DNA of 64,000 nt, taken from contig OZ018331.1 in the NCBI GenBank assembly GCA_963969495.1, positions 152,814,684 to 152,878,683 on the forward strand. Reading direction: 5' to 3'. Origin of the DNA: Ceratothoa steindachneri (Eukaryota; Arthropoda; Malacostraca; Isopoda; Cymothoidae). Made by a program: the position numbers and the translations under genes. The notes beneath the pieces were generated by a model, which worked only from the letters and a program-made list of their open reading frames with translations, was not told the DNA's origin and searched no databases. Below are positions 1 through 10,152 of this stretch, in pieces; position 1 is the first letter of the stretch, and each line of letters starts with the position of its first letter.

Positions 1-1707
1 CTTTTACTTTCGTCAACCTCTCGGTGATCACGGCTAGCGCCGTGTCCGTTCCTCGCTTCCTTTGGAAGCCATGTTGCTGGTTATTGTGAGAATTATTATT
101 CTCGAGAAACGAATTCACCCTGCTGGCCAATATCTTCTATGAGACTTTCCCTGCAAATTCTAAGAGAGATATAGGCCTGAAGTTAGCTGGACTGTCCGGT
201 GGCTTACCGGCTTTGGGAATAAATAATCATTTTTGCTACCTTCCAGTGGTCAGGGAAGTAACCCACGTTCAGGAACGCATTGATGATATTCATGAGCCTT
301 AAAAGGTTGTGAGGCGGGGCTCAAATAATATTCTCACTTGTCAGTCCTGTACTCCCTGGTGCTCGCTGACCAAAGGATTTTAAGGTTTTTGAGAGTTCTT
401 CGGCAGTAATTCTACCGCTGAGTCCCTCTCTTTCCCTTTCCTGCGATACACAATGGTAAGGATAGGTTCTGTGTATCTGATCGTTCAAGTTGTTTAATAT
501 TCCGTCTTCGAAGTCTATATCTTAAATATAGATGTCCAAAAGAGCCTGAATTCCTCTTCGATTTCTTCTGCGTCCGTAATTTCTGTATTGTTACGTCTAA
601 GATTTATAGTCTTTTGTGGCTGTCCGCCTCTTAGTTTTTTTAGTCTGCAAGAATGTACGTGAGTCGTTTTCTATATTTAGTCCGTCTATCAAATTGTTCC
701 AAAGTACATTTTGTTGGTCCCTAATAAGAGTCATTAATTCGTCGCATACATGTCGTGTTCGTCTGTGTGTAATGATGTTGGGGCTAGTGAGGTTCACTTC
801 ATTGATCCGTTTGCCGTATTCCTTCACGATGGATTTCATTCTAGGGTTCCAGGAAGGGGCAGGAAGAGTTTTATATTTAACTCGGGGAATGACTTCCTTA
901 TCGGCTTTTAATAAATTATCATTAATTGTATCCAACTCCTCATCAATTTCTTTTATAGTGGTATTAACTAAGAGGTCAGGGTTGTAATTTTCGAGGAGTC
1001 GTTTATAATTATCTATGTTGGCTCGAGCGTAGCTCTTGCGTTCTGGGATAGGGACTTAAATGGGGGAGGTTGAGATTTTAATAAGGATAGCCTGATGGTC
1101 GCTGGGAATAGGAGGACACGGTTCAATGAAGTAATTGCAAGGGAACATAGTGCTGGTGAGCACTATGTCTGGTTTTGTGGCTGATATGTGTGTAATGTAT
1201 GTGGGGAAGCTTGGTCCAATTCTTGTCATGATTTGTCTTTCAAAAGTGTCTCAAGATTCCTGCCTGCTGGGTTCGTCGACGTGTAATCTGAGGCAGCACT
1301 CCTCGCATTGAGGTCGCGGGCAAAAAGAACGGTTCTGCCGTGACCACAAAGCCTCTGGTAGTTGTGAAGAGGCAAGTACCCTCTCCTTGAAGGCTATGCC
1401 CTGTTGCCAGCACCAGGGGGCCCACTGCCGTACGGACGTCAGCATCGAAGTATGACTCGTCGAGTCCACTTATTGATTTGAAGTCAAGACCTCTTTTCAC
1501 AGCTATCACGCATCCGTCGAAACGTTCTCCGCTGTGATTTTTGGTTAATACTTCGTAGGGGAAAATTTTTAGCCTGTTTGTGTCATTCATCCCAGGTTCT
1601 GAGATAAATATAACATCTGGGTTGCATTGTCTTATTACGTTACCGTATAGCGTTTTTTTGTTCGTTTAGCCGTCAGAGTTAAAATGTAATATTTTTAATG
1701 TCTCCAT
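1..1707 (-). pseudogene. LINE A ORF2, endonuclease plus start of reverse transcriptase (broken)
   Basis: ORF2 begins at the ATG read from 1707 (METLKILHFN...), matching LINE B's ORF2 start. The APE-type endonuclease follows (1240-1590: NDTNRLK, SGERFDGC, DESYFDADV) but changes frame several times. The linker is at 597-935 (KADKEVIPRVKYKTLPAPSWNPR). RT N-terminal motifs run towards base 1, including GFxxxRGTDTAL on the reverse strand at about 20-80. Such proteins nick the target and copy the RNA in place. Stops and frameshifts preclude function, and the RT catalytic core is beyond the window. Confidence 0.8.
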
Positions 1708-1755
1708 TGTCTAGTTCACTAAAGATTACTGTGTGTGGTCATGTTGTTTTTGGAC

Positions 1756-3345
1756 TTATTCTCTTACGAGCTTAGGTCTTTGTGGAGTGTTTGGTGGCGT
1801 GATGAGTTTTCCTGTTCGTTTTTTCCTATATTCGCTGTCCGTTAGAGTGATAAGAGTTTCGGGTGCCAGTTTGATCAAGCCTTGGAGTAGAGCCTCCTTG
1901 ACTTGTTTCTCGCTGTAGTCGTCCGAGGTGAATTCCCATTTGTATCTACCGGATATTACTCCTTCCGATACATCAAGGACATCCATCTCCTTAGGAAAAG
2001 GGGACCTTTCAGCAGCGAATACCCTCAAGTTAAATTCTCCTTGAATGGTAAGCGTGCCTAGATTCCCTCTTACAAGAAGAGGACGATGTCGGCCGTCTCT
2101 GAGGCTATGACGTTTTCCGTGAGCGAGATGAACGTGCCCCCGCCTCAGGTCTCGCAGTCTCAGTCACCGTGGCTTCATTATCTACCTGTGTGTGTGTGAT
2201 CGAGTTTGTGTCCTGTGAAATTTGCGTGTTGTTTTGTTTTTCGGAGCGTGTCTTTGCCTCCATTACTGCGTGAGCCTGTATCTTAGGATCCATGAAGGGA
2301 TCTTGGGCACTGCTGGAGGTGGGGAGCTTCTGGCAGCTAGTCTCGCACTGTGGTTTGAGACTAATCTTCAGAATCTCCTCCGACCGTGGGTTTGGTAGAA
2401 ACCACATCTTTTCTATTCCATTATGCGGCAGCATTCTATTAAGTTCACCCGCAAAGCACCCCGGGGAGGAGAGATTTACAATGTGAGCATAATAGATGCA
2501 ACACATAATTTTGGTCGAGTTTTCGTTCTCGACGTGGAGAAATGTAGGATTTCCCTTAGACTCCGCAACAGCAGCTTTAGCAACCTTGGCGTAGGTGCTA
2601 TTCACTTTATTTTCTTCATCTTGTCTTTTTTATTAACCTTTTTCTTCAATATTTCTTTTTTGATTGGGCACGCCATGGAGAGCGTCTTATGTTCTCCAGC
2701 GCAATTCAGGCACTTCATAGAGGTGCTATTACAGCTCCTCCAATAATGTGTATCCGACGCGCAGATAGAGCACAGAAGAACGTTCCCCCTGGGGCAGTTG
2801 GTCTTGGTGTGCTCCTCATACTTGTAGAATTTGAAGCACATCTGGAGGTCGAAAAACTCCTCACGTTCTATCTGTTCAGGGTAGACACGGACGTTAAAGA
2901 GGAGCATACGTCCCTCCGTGGCCTTAACCGCCATTGCCGTATCACAAAAGACTATTTTGAATACGTGCGTGTATTCCTTGAATTTAATGATTTCAGCTAC
3001 CTTCTCCTAGGTGTGTTTTTTTTCAACTTCAGTATGAATTTCTTCAATGCTGTGTCCCCCAACCCATGGATCGAGGCGGCGAAGGATAAATCTACGGTGT
3101 GTCTTTATTTGAGGTGGAGTGTGTGTCTTGAGGTTGATCGATTTTAGGCATTCTGCTGCTTTAGGAGAGGTGAGGACTTCGCAGTCATTCTCCTTTGAGC
3201 AAATAGCCGCATATCCATTGTGTGTGTCTAGTAACCTTACTAGGGCAATCCCTAGATCCCCGTAAATTTTAGAGAAGACCCTCCCCCGATCGGGCTTGGG
3301 GCCATCGGAGAGAGTCTTCAGCGTTATCCGCCAGGTCTCCCTCAT
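1756..3345 (-). pseudogene. LINE A ORF1, gag-like zinc-knuckle protein (broken)
   Basis: ORF1 of a LINE normally coats the RNA and forms the RNP. The N-terminal part starts at the ATG of 3345 (MRETWR...). A knuckle region at 2602-2934 should hold three zinc fingers. The first is damaged: the second Cys of the Cx2C pair is Phe (CFKFYKYEEH). The others read CSICASDTHYWRSC (Cx2Cx4Hx4C) and CLNCAGEH...C. A central part lies at 2105-2605 and a conserved C-terminal block at 1756-2028 (GRYKWEFTSDDYSEK). The parts sit in different frames, so several frameshifts exist. The stop at 1756-1758 is followed after 48 nt by the ORF2 ATG. Confidence 0.8.
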
Positions 3346-3860
3346 TTATTCTTATATATCCTCATGAGGAAAGATTGGAAGATTAAACTTAAACAGAAGA
3401 AAAATACCCCGGGGAATAATTGTGAGTGTTTGGATGCGTGCGTGTGTGTAGTTTGAGAGAGGCTTATCACCACTTATTAAGAGAGAAACAAAGAGTTTGA
3501 TTAAAGGTGATCCCAGTCCAAAATATATAATCTACAAATGGCGCTTTTCCTTCCGAGTAGGGCGCTTACAAATGCTTGCAGGTTGTTGCCCGACAAAGGA
3601 GACTCGATGAGGAGTTCGGAGGGGAAGGGGGAAAGCAAGTTCACTCCTCGCCACGGGTGCACGAAAGTGAGTGAAAATTTGTAGTTTTTAATTCACAAAT
3701 CGTTATGAAAATTTATCAGTAGCACTGCTAAAACTTGACGTAAGGATTTACCAAACGCGCGGTACAACGCTCAAAACTCGGTGCGAGAAAATTGTAGGCA
3801 GTAGCACAATCTCACAAAAGTATAGAGAATCAGACGAGCTAAGGCAACCATAGTAGTCAA
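3346..3860 (-). promoter_or_regulatory. 5' UTR / probable internal promoter of LINE A
   Basis: Non-coding DNA upstream of the ORF1 ATG (3343-3345). It aligns in reverse complement with the 5' UTR of LINE B (about 8135-8661), including the blocks around GGTTGCCT, TTTCGCACCGAG-like and the GGAGTGAACTTGC-like segment at 3630-3660. LINEs of this kind normally start transcription at an internal promoter here; no specific promoter element was identified. Confidence 0.55.
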
Positions 3861-4027
3861 TAGTCAGAAACATGAAACATGATGTGATAAGAAAGAAAAT
3901 GTGCGGTGCAGAGGGCATCTCTCAGGTTTTTTTCTTTTGTCTTGGCTTCTCTTCCTCCCATTTGCTATTTTTTGATAGTTTAGTTTAGTTTTAGTTTTAG
4001 GTTTTTTGTTGCATTTTTTTACACACA

Positions 4028-4029
<2 letters not shown>

Positions 4030-4114
<85 letters not shown>
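4030..4114. repeat. (CT)n followed by (TA)n microsatellite
   Basis: About 33 bp of (CT)n with one interruption runs directly into about 51 bp of perfect (TA)n ending at 4114, where the palindrome begins. The 3861-4030 stretch before it is AT-rich with no recognisable gene. Confidence 0.95.
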
Positions 4115-4117
<3 letters not shown>

Positions 4118-4421
4118 TACATTAAACCACATTGAAAGAGAAGACGGAATAATTTTTCTTTTTTCGAAAAAATCCGTGCAGGAAAGCGATTCGAACCAGG
4201 CACACTAAGGCAGCGAGCACCACTTTGATTACAGTTAAAAGTATGCCGTTAGTACACTGTGCTACGGCATACTTTTAACCGTGATCAAAGTGGGGCTTGC
4301 TGCCTCAGTGTGCCTGGTTCGAATCGCTTCCCTGCACGGATTTTTTCGAAAAAAGGTAATAAAAATATTACTGCAAGGAAAAATTATTCCGCTTTCTCTT
4401 TCAATGTGGTTTAATGGATTC
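4115..4421. repeat. Large imperfect palindrome (fold-back/MITE-like) flanked by (TA)n
   Basis: Left arm 4115-4249 and right arm 4264-4421 are near-perfect reverse complements around a centre of about 14 nt. Both arms carry the CATTAAACCACATTGAAAG-like outer part and the GGTTCGAATCGC / GCGATTCGAACC inner part. The right arm has an extra segment of about 23 nt (4355-4377) missing on the left. The plus-strand GGTTCGAATC resembles a Pol III B box, but no tRNA fold is visible. No coding capacity. Both sides meet (TA)n arrays, the right after about 30 nt. Confidence 0.9.
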
Positions 4422-4448
4422 ATTTTCATCATTCTCTCGCGCTACTTT

Positions 4449-4451
<3 letters not shown>

Positions 4452-4518
<67 letters not shown>
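4452..4518. repeat. (TA)n microsatellite
   Basis: About 67 bp of perfect TA dinucleotide repeat, just past the palindrome and before the 3' end of LINE C. Confidence 0.97.
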
Positions 4519-4519
<1 letters not shown>

Positions 4520-4777
4520 TTTTCACAGATATACACTTTTTTCTTTTTTTAATAAATTAATTAAATAAATAAATTTTTATCTTTCCTCCGTCGCGGCATT
4601 CAAGCCTTTCAAGTTTTTTGATTGCTATATATAATTTTCTTTGTTTTTGAATTAACAACTTATAGTTCTATTTTTCCGCTGTTTTAGGTTATCATTTCCT
4701 TTTTATTTTGTTTGTTTAAGTTGTGGGCACTTGGCCTCTTTTTTTCAATTTTAATTAGATGGTTCTGTTTTTCTTGT

Positions 4778-7530
4778 TTAGGTATAAATTACGATTTGGT
4801 TTTCTCGGGAATAGCTTCTTCCGCTCGGGAATAGGGCTTGCCTGGTGGCGCGTTCCCTAACTGCTCTCAGAATGTCTAGGTCAAGGTTCAAGTTCGGGGG
4901 TATCTCATTTTCAATTGTGTCCCAGGTCTTTCTCCCTAGCCTTTGGAGTTCCATCTTCAGTGGGTTCAGAGCTGCTCTTGCATGCAGTTCTATTTGCTGA
5001 ATATGGCCCATCCTTCGTGCTCCAGCTATAAGCAGGGCTGCTTTGTTCTGCAGTCTCTCCATTTGTCTGAGAGAGGTGGAACTAGCAGCCTGCATGACTA
5101 CTGCCGGGTACGCTAAGGCCGAGTGTACCAGAGCAGTGTATAGCTTTTTAAGATTTTTGGAGCTGAGGCTTTTAAACTATACAGTTTTCCGAGTTGTATT
5201 TTGGCTAAGGAGATTCTGTTGTTAATGTGCACTTTGTATCCTTCAGATGTTAAGTGCAGACCTAGGACTTTGCCTTCATTTCCGTATGGGTATACTTCGC
5301 CGTCCACTAAGACATCAACACCTTTTTGGCGGTTAATTGGAAGGATCTAGAACTTTCGGTGGTTGGTCTTGATTTTCCACTTTTGTTCGTATCGACTGAT
5401 GTTATCGATTTCGATGGCTTTCTGCCTTGCTTGAAATCCAGCATGTTTGTATTAACTGGGGACGATTTGTGTGATGTCGTCTGTAAACTGCAGGTACATC
5501 ACTTCCTACCCTACTGGTTCAGGTAAGTCCAGTGTGTACAAAAGGTACAGCAGTGGACTCAGACAGCCACCTTGTGGATCGCCTGCCTCGAATTCAAACT
5601 CGGGTTCTCTGGAGCCATCGATCGAAATTTGGGCATTTATGCACATGATGTACTCACAAAGGACCCTTTCGAGGATTGGATTCAGCTGGAGGGCTAAGAT
5701 CTTGTATTCTAGATCTCTTAGCTAAACCTTATCAGAGGCCTTTTGCACATCTCGCATCACCACGTCTACTTATTTCCTCTCAGCTTTACAGTGGGCGAGC
5801 TTTTCCGTGAAAAGGGCAAGGGCTGTTTCAGTCCCCCTACTCTTGCGGAAACCATGTTACTGAGGGCTGTGAACTTCCAGCTTGGTCAGTTGGTCTTGTA
5901 AACTGTTGGCTAGAGGCTTCTCGTATACTTTGCCTATAATCTCGAGGAGGGATATTGGCCTGTAGTCCACCAGTTGATCGGGCTCCCTCCCTTTAGGTAT
6001 AAAGATGATTTTAGCCATCTTGAAACCGTCGGAGAAGAAGCCCGTATTTAGGGAAGCATTGTAGTTGTTCGTGATTCCCTGAATGATCTACCGGGGTGCA
6101 TGCACCAGGTTATTTTTGGTGATGCCCGTCCAGCCTGGTGCCTCTTTTAAGGACTTTATGACTGCCATGACCTCTATAAGTGTAGTTGGTCGACCATGGT
6201 CTGCCAAAACTCCCTCTTCATCAACATAAGCATGTGGGAGTGTGCGATGCACAATCTGATTAAGATCTTCAATTAGTTGGCCTTCGAATTCCTGGTCGAA
6301 TTCCGCATTGTCTTCTGGTGTTATCCTGAAGACATCCTTCCAGAATGTGCGGAATCTTTTTTCCAAAACTGCCGGGTCTTCCAAGTAGTTATCGCCCTCT
6401 TTAATGCGAGTCTTTTCTCTACTTGTAAGACCTTTTAACTTGTTCACAAGTCGCCAGAACACATCGAGTCGCACCTCGCTGTCTACTTTTTCAATCAGGC
6501 TGTCCCAGATTTCAGCCTGTTGCTGGTTAATAGCCTGCTTTAGTTCTTCACTCAGGCGTCGTAGCAGCGTGCTTCTTTCCCGATTTGTACCTTCTCTCCT
6601 GATTTCCTCGTACACCTCCCTGTGAACTCTAGCGATCTCTCTTATTTCCTCGATCCATCTGTGTTGTGGGAGAGTTTTGTACCTCTTCATTGGTACACTC
6701 TCGCGATCCGCCTCGATGATGTGGGCAGTTATCTTCTCTAACTCTTAATCGATCCTCTTTAGCCTTGCTTCGTTTAGGTCCGCTGGTTCAAATCTATCAA
6801 GGATTTCCTTGTAGCGTTCCCAGTTGGCCGAAGCGTAGCTTTTGCGAAGAGGGATTGGAAGCTGGATTGGAGCGAGAGAAATGGTCGTCAAGATCGCTAT
6901 GTCATCGCTGGGGACTGTTGGGCCTGGCTCACTACGGTAATCGAAGGGAACGCCATCGCTTGTCATGATTATGTCGGGCTTTGTTGCTGACCGAACAATG
7001 ATATAGGTCGGAAAATCCGGACTTATCCACTCAATGTTTTTCCTTCGCATAATCATTTCCAAGTTGTGGCCTCTTCCATCCGTGTTACGATAGCCAGCCG
7101 TTCGGTATCTGGTATTGAGGTCGCCACCAAGGAATACCATTCTGCCGTGGCCAAACAGTGTGTAGAAGTTTGTGAGACGAAGGTAACTTCGTTGAGGTGG
7201 CTGGTATGCCGACACGATTATGAGCTTGCTCACTAGAGTGTGCAGATCTACCGCCACGAAAAACTCATCCATATCCGGAAGGTGTCTGAACGAGAGATTC
7301 CTTCTGACGGCAACGGCAGCACCGTCGTACCTCTCCTGAGAATAGTTTTTCGAGACCACTCTGTAGCCTGGTATTTTTAACTGCTTGTTGATCGTATCGA
7401 CACCATGCTCTATGATTAATATGATCTCGGGATCAAGCACACGGAATATGTTTCCGTATGCCGTGACTTTCCCCTTGCATCCATTCACGTTGAGTGTCAA
7501 GATCCTTAACTCGTTGTTCTGGTTTTCCAT
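4778..7530 (-). pseudogene. LINE C ORF2, endonuclease and reverse transcriptase (broken)
   Basis: The start at 7530 gives 261 open codons covering an almost complete APE endonuclease: LNVNGCKG, IEHGVD, SAYQPPQRSY, GGDLNTRYR, KPDIIMTS, SDDIAIL. The last should be SDH, and the catalytic His is replaced by Asp. A stop at 6745 is followed by the linker and RT N-terminus (6088-6690). The RT core (about 5300-6090) is read in shifted frames: QHGFRKSRGTETAL near 5830-5860 and DVQKASDKV near 5720-5750. The C-terminal thumb/tail is at 4778-5095 (ERLQNKAALLIAGARR). Inactive through stops, frameshifts and the mutated endonuclease. Confidence 0.85.
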
Positions 7531-7556
7531 TCCCTGTTCTGGCTTAGGTGGATGTC

Positions 7557-7763
7557 TTAGTGTTTACGAGTTGTCGACTTGCGCTTCCCTTTCCTCTTCT
7601 TTTTGAACTCTGCTAGGGAAAGTTCAATAAATGATTCCTGGTAGAGGTCGATGTTCTGGTTGTATAGGGCCTCTTCAATCGATTCTTCCTCGCATTGAGC
7701 GTCGAAGTCCCATTTATAATATTTTTCCTTAATTTCCACGCAAATTTTATCTGCGTCTGACAA
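7557..7763 (-). pseudogene. LINE C ORF1, C-terminal fragment
   Basis: Sixty-eight codons open to the end (...KKRKGKRKSTTRKH). It resembles the C-terminal block of ORF1 in LINEs A and B: KYYKWDFDAQ aligns with GRYKWEFTSD, and IEEALYNQ with VKEALLQG. A lysine/arginine-rich tail fits RNA binding. The zinc-knuckle part that should precede it is absent, so this is a 5'-truncation relic. The upstream edge is marked by a short palindrome (TCTGACTATTGTCAGA). Confidence 0.7.
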
Positions 7764-7765
7764 TA

Positions 7766-8134
7766 GTCAGACATGGACCTTGGACCTTGGACATAAAAAG
7801 TGTTGAGATTTAGGGAGAGTTAGAGAGAAAAGTGGTGAAAATGGTGAATTTAAAGAATAGTGGATGTGTGGGAGACAGAATAATTAGGTTCCTGGTGAAA
7901 GGGTAGCTCTGTTTGTTTTGTTATTGGATGAATTTTGTTTGGTTTTTGGTTTTTTATTTGATTTACTATAAAATTTTATAGTTTATTTAATTAAATCTGA
8001 GCCTTCCAATTGTATATGTTTCTTGTAGCGCTTAGTTTCCCCCTTTAAAATTTCCCGCGCCATGATTGGACAATTTTTTTAATACTTATGTTCGCGTAGA
8101 AATACTATATATAATGTAGCAATTTTGGAATATT
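7766..8134. other. Spacer between LINE C and LINE B
   Basis: AT-rich DNA with no gene recognised. It holds a short direct repeat (GACCTTGGACCTTGGAC) at 7779-7790 and a TATATATAAT stretch at about 8106, just before the presumed 5' end of LINE B. Confidence 0.6.
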
Positions 8135-8661
8135 CAGCTTTGGTTGCCTGAGCTAGTCTAATTCTCTCTACATCTTGAAGATTGTGCTACTACCAAATTT
8201 GATTTCGCACCGAGCTTTTGAGCGTTATACCGCGCGTTTGGTGAATCGTTACTTACGAGTTTTTTTAGCAGTGATACAGAGAAAATTTTCCTTTACGACT
8301 CTTGTTAATTAAAACTGTGAAAATTTTTTCGCTCGCTTTGTCCGCCCGTAGCGAGGAGTGAACTTGCTACCCTCCTCCCCCCTACGAACTCTTCATCGAG
8401 TCTCCTTAGGTGGACAAACAACCTACAGGCATTCGAAAAGCGTATACAAGGAAGGTAAAGGGCTATTTGCAGAATATTTATTTTGGACTGGGACACTTCC
8501 TTAAAACTATCTTTGTTCTTCTCTCTTAAAGTGGTGATAAATCTCTTTCAAAAACTACACACACTCACACTTCTAAACACTTCAAATCACTTTGCTGGGT
8601 ATTTTCTTCTGATTAAATTTATTTTTTTCTAATCCTTGTACATGATGATATGGAGAGGTAA
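8135..8661 (+). promoter_or_regulatory. 5' UTR / probable internal promoter of LINE B
   Basis: Non-coding region before the ORF1 ATG at 8662. It is alignable with the 5' UTR of LINE A over most of its length, which supports a real, inherited leader. No core promoter motif can be named with confidence. Confidence 0.5.
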
Positions 8662-10152
8662 ATGAGGGAGACCCAGCGGATACCGCTGAAGGCCCTCTCC
8701 GATGGCCCTAATCCTGATCTGTAGGCGGTCTTCTCAAAAACTCATGGGAACTAGGGGTTACCCAAGTACGGCTAATAGATACACACAACGGATATTCGGC
8801 TATCTGCTAAAAGGAGAGTGACTGCGAAGTCCTCACCTCTCCTAAAGCGGCAGATTGCATAAAAGAGATCAACCTCAAGACACACACTTCACCACAGATC
8901 AAAACACAACGCAGTATTGTCCTTCGCCGCCTCGATCCTTGGGTTGGGGACCTCAGCATCGAGGAAATTCATGCTGAAGTGGAAAAGAACCACACCTGGG
9001 CAAAGGTAGCGGAAGTCATAAAATACAAGGAATACACAAATGTTTTTAAGATTGGTTTATGTGATACGGCAATGGCGGTTAAGGCCATGGTGAGAGGTAT
9101 GCTCCTCTTTAACGTCCGTATCTGCCCTGAGCAGATCAAACGTGAGGAGTTTATCGACCTCCAGATGTGCTTCAAATGCTACAAGTATGAGAAGCACACC
9201 ACGACCAACTGCCCCATGGGGAACGTACTTCTGTGCTCTATTTGCGCGTCGGAAACGCATTCTTGGATGAGCTGTAATTGCGCCTCTATGACGTGTCTCA
9301 CCTTGCTGGAGAACATAAGACGCTCTCCATGGCTTGCCCGGTTGAAAAAGATATCTTGAAGATAAAGGCTAACCTAAAAACACAAGATGAAGAAATTAAA
9401 GCGAGTAGCACTTACGCCATGGTTGCTAAAGCTGCTGTTGCGGAATCCAAGGGAAATCTTACATTTCTCCACGTCGAGAACGAGAACTCAAACAAAATTA
9501 TGTGTTGCATCTATTATGCTCACATTGCAAATCTCTCCTTCCCGGGGTACTTTGCAGATGAACTTAATAGAATGCTGACGCATAATGGTATGGAGAAAAT
9601 GTGGTTTCCTCCAAACCCACGGTCGGAGGAGATCCTGAAGATTAGACTTGAACCCCAGTGCAAGACTAGCTGCCAGAAGCTCCCAACCCCAGCAGTGCCA
9701 CAGCCCCAGCTCCCTCCAGGGACCCTAAGATCCAGGCAGCAAAAGAACACACCGAAAAAAAAACAATACGCAAACTCCACGGCACACAACCTCAAGTACT
9801 CACACACACACGCAGGTAGATAATGAGCCTACGGTGACTAAGACTGCGAGACCCCAGGGGGGGCACGTTTGCCTCGCTCACGAAAAATCTTACAGCCTCA
9901 GAGACGGCCAAAATCGTCCTCTTCTTGTAAGAGGGAATCTAGGTACGTTTACTATTCAAGGAAAATTAACTCGAAGGTATTCGCTGCCGAAAGGTCCCCT
10001 TTTTCTAAGGAGATGGATGTCCTTGATGTATCGGAAGGAGTAATATCCGGTAGATACAAATGGGAATTTACCTCGGACGACTACAGCGAGAAAAGTGTCG
10101 AGGAAGCTCTACTCCAAGGCTTGATCAAACTGACACCCGAAACCTTCATCAA

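Larger units (their letters stand above)
1..3860 (-). mobile_element. LINE A, Jockey-like non-LTR retrotransposon, truncated by window edge
   Basis: Read on the minus strand, this holds a 5' UTR, a gag-like ORF1 with zinc knuckles and an ORF2 with an endonuclease followed by the start of the RT. It is the same family as LINE B on the plus strand: both share the start of ORF1, the knuckle block, the endonuclease and the 5' UTR. The RT continues past base 1, so the 3' half lies outside the window. Many frameshifts and stops make it non-functional. The 5' boundary (about 3860) is where similarity to the upstream part of B fades. The clade call rests on motif style (YQPP-like, GDLN and SDH in the endonuclease) and is approximate. 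Confidence 0.85.
4590..7765 (-). mobile_element. LINE C, 5'-truncated Jockey-like retrotransposon
   Basis: On the minus strand: the C-terminal end of ORF1, a 26-nt gap, ORF2 and a 3' UTR ending in the AAAGGCTTGAATGCC motif near 4594-4612, followed by a TTTA/TAAT-rich stretch. It is a different family from A/B, but of the same architecture. Most of ORF1 and the 5' UTR are missing, the usual result of incomplete reverse transcription. Confidence 0.8.

Noticed and set aside
2105..2746. Opposite-strand frames over LINE A ORF1
   Set aside because: Shadow frames of the minus-strand coding sequence, with no motifs of their own.
4115..4421. tRNA gene in the palindrome
   Set aside because: Only a B-box-like sequence is present; no cloverleaf can be drawn.
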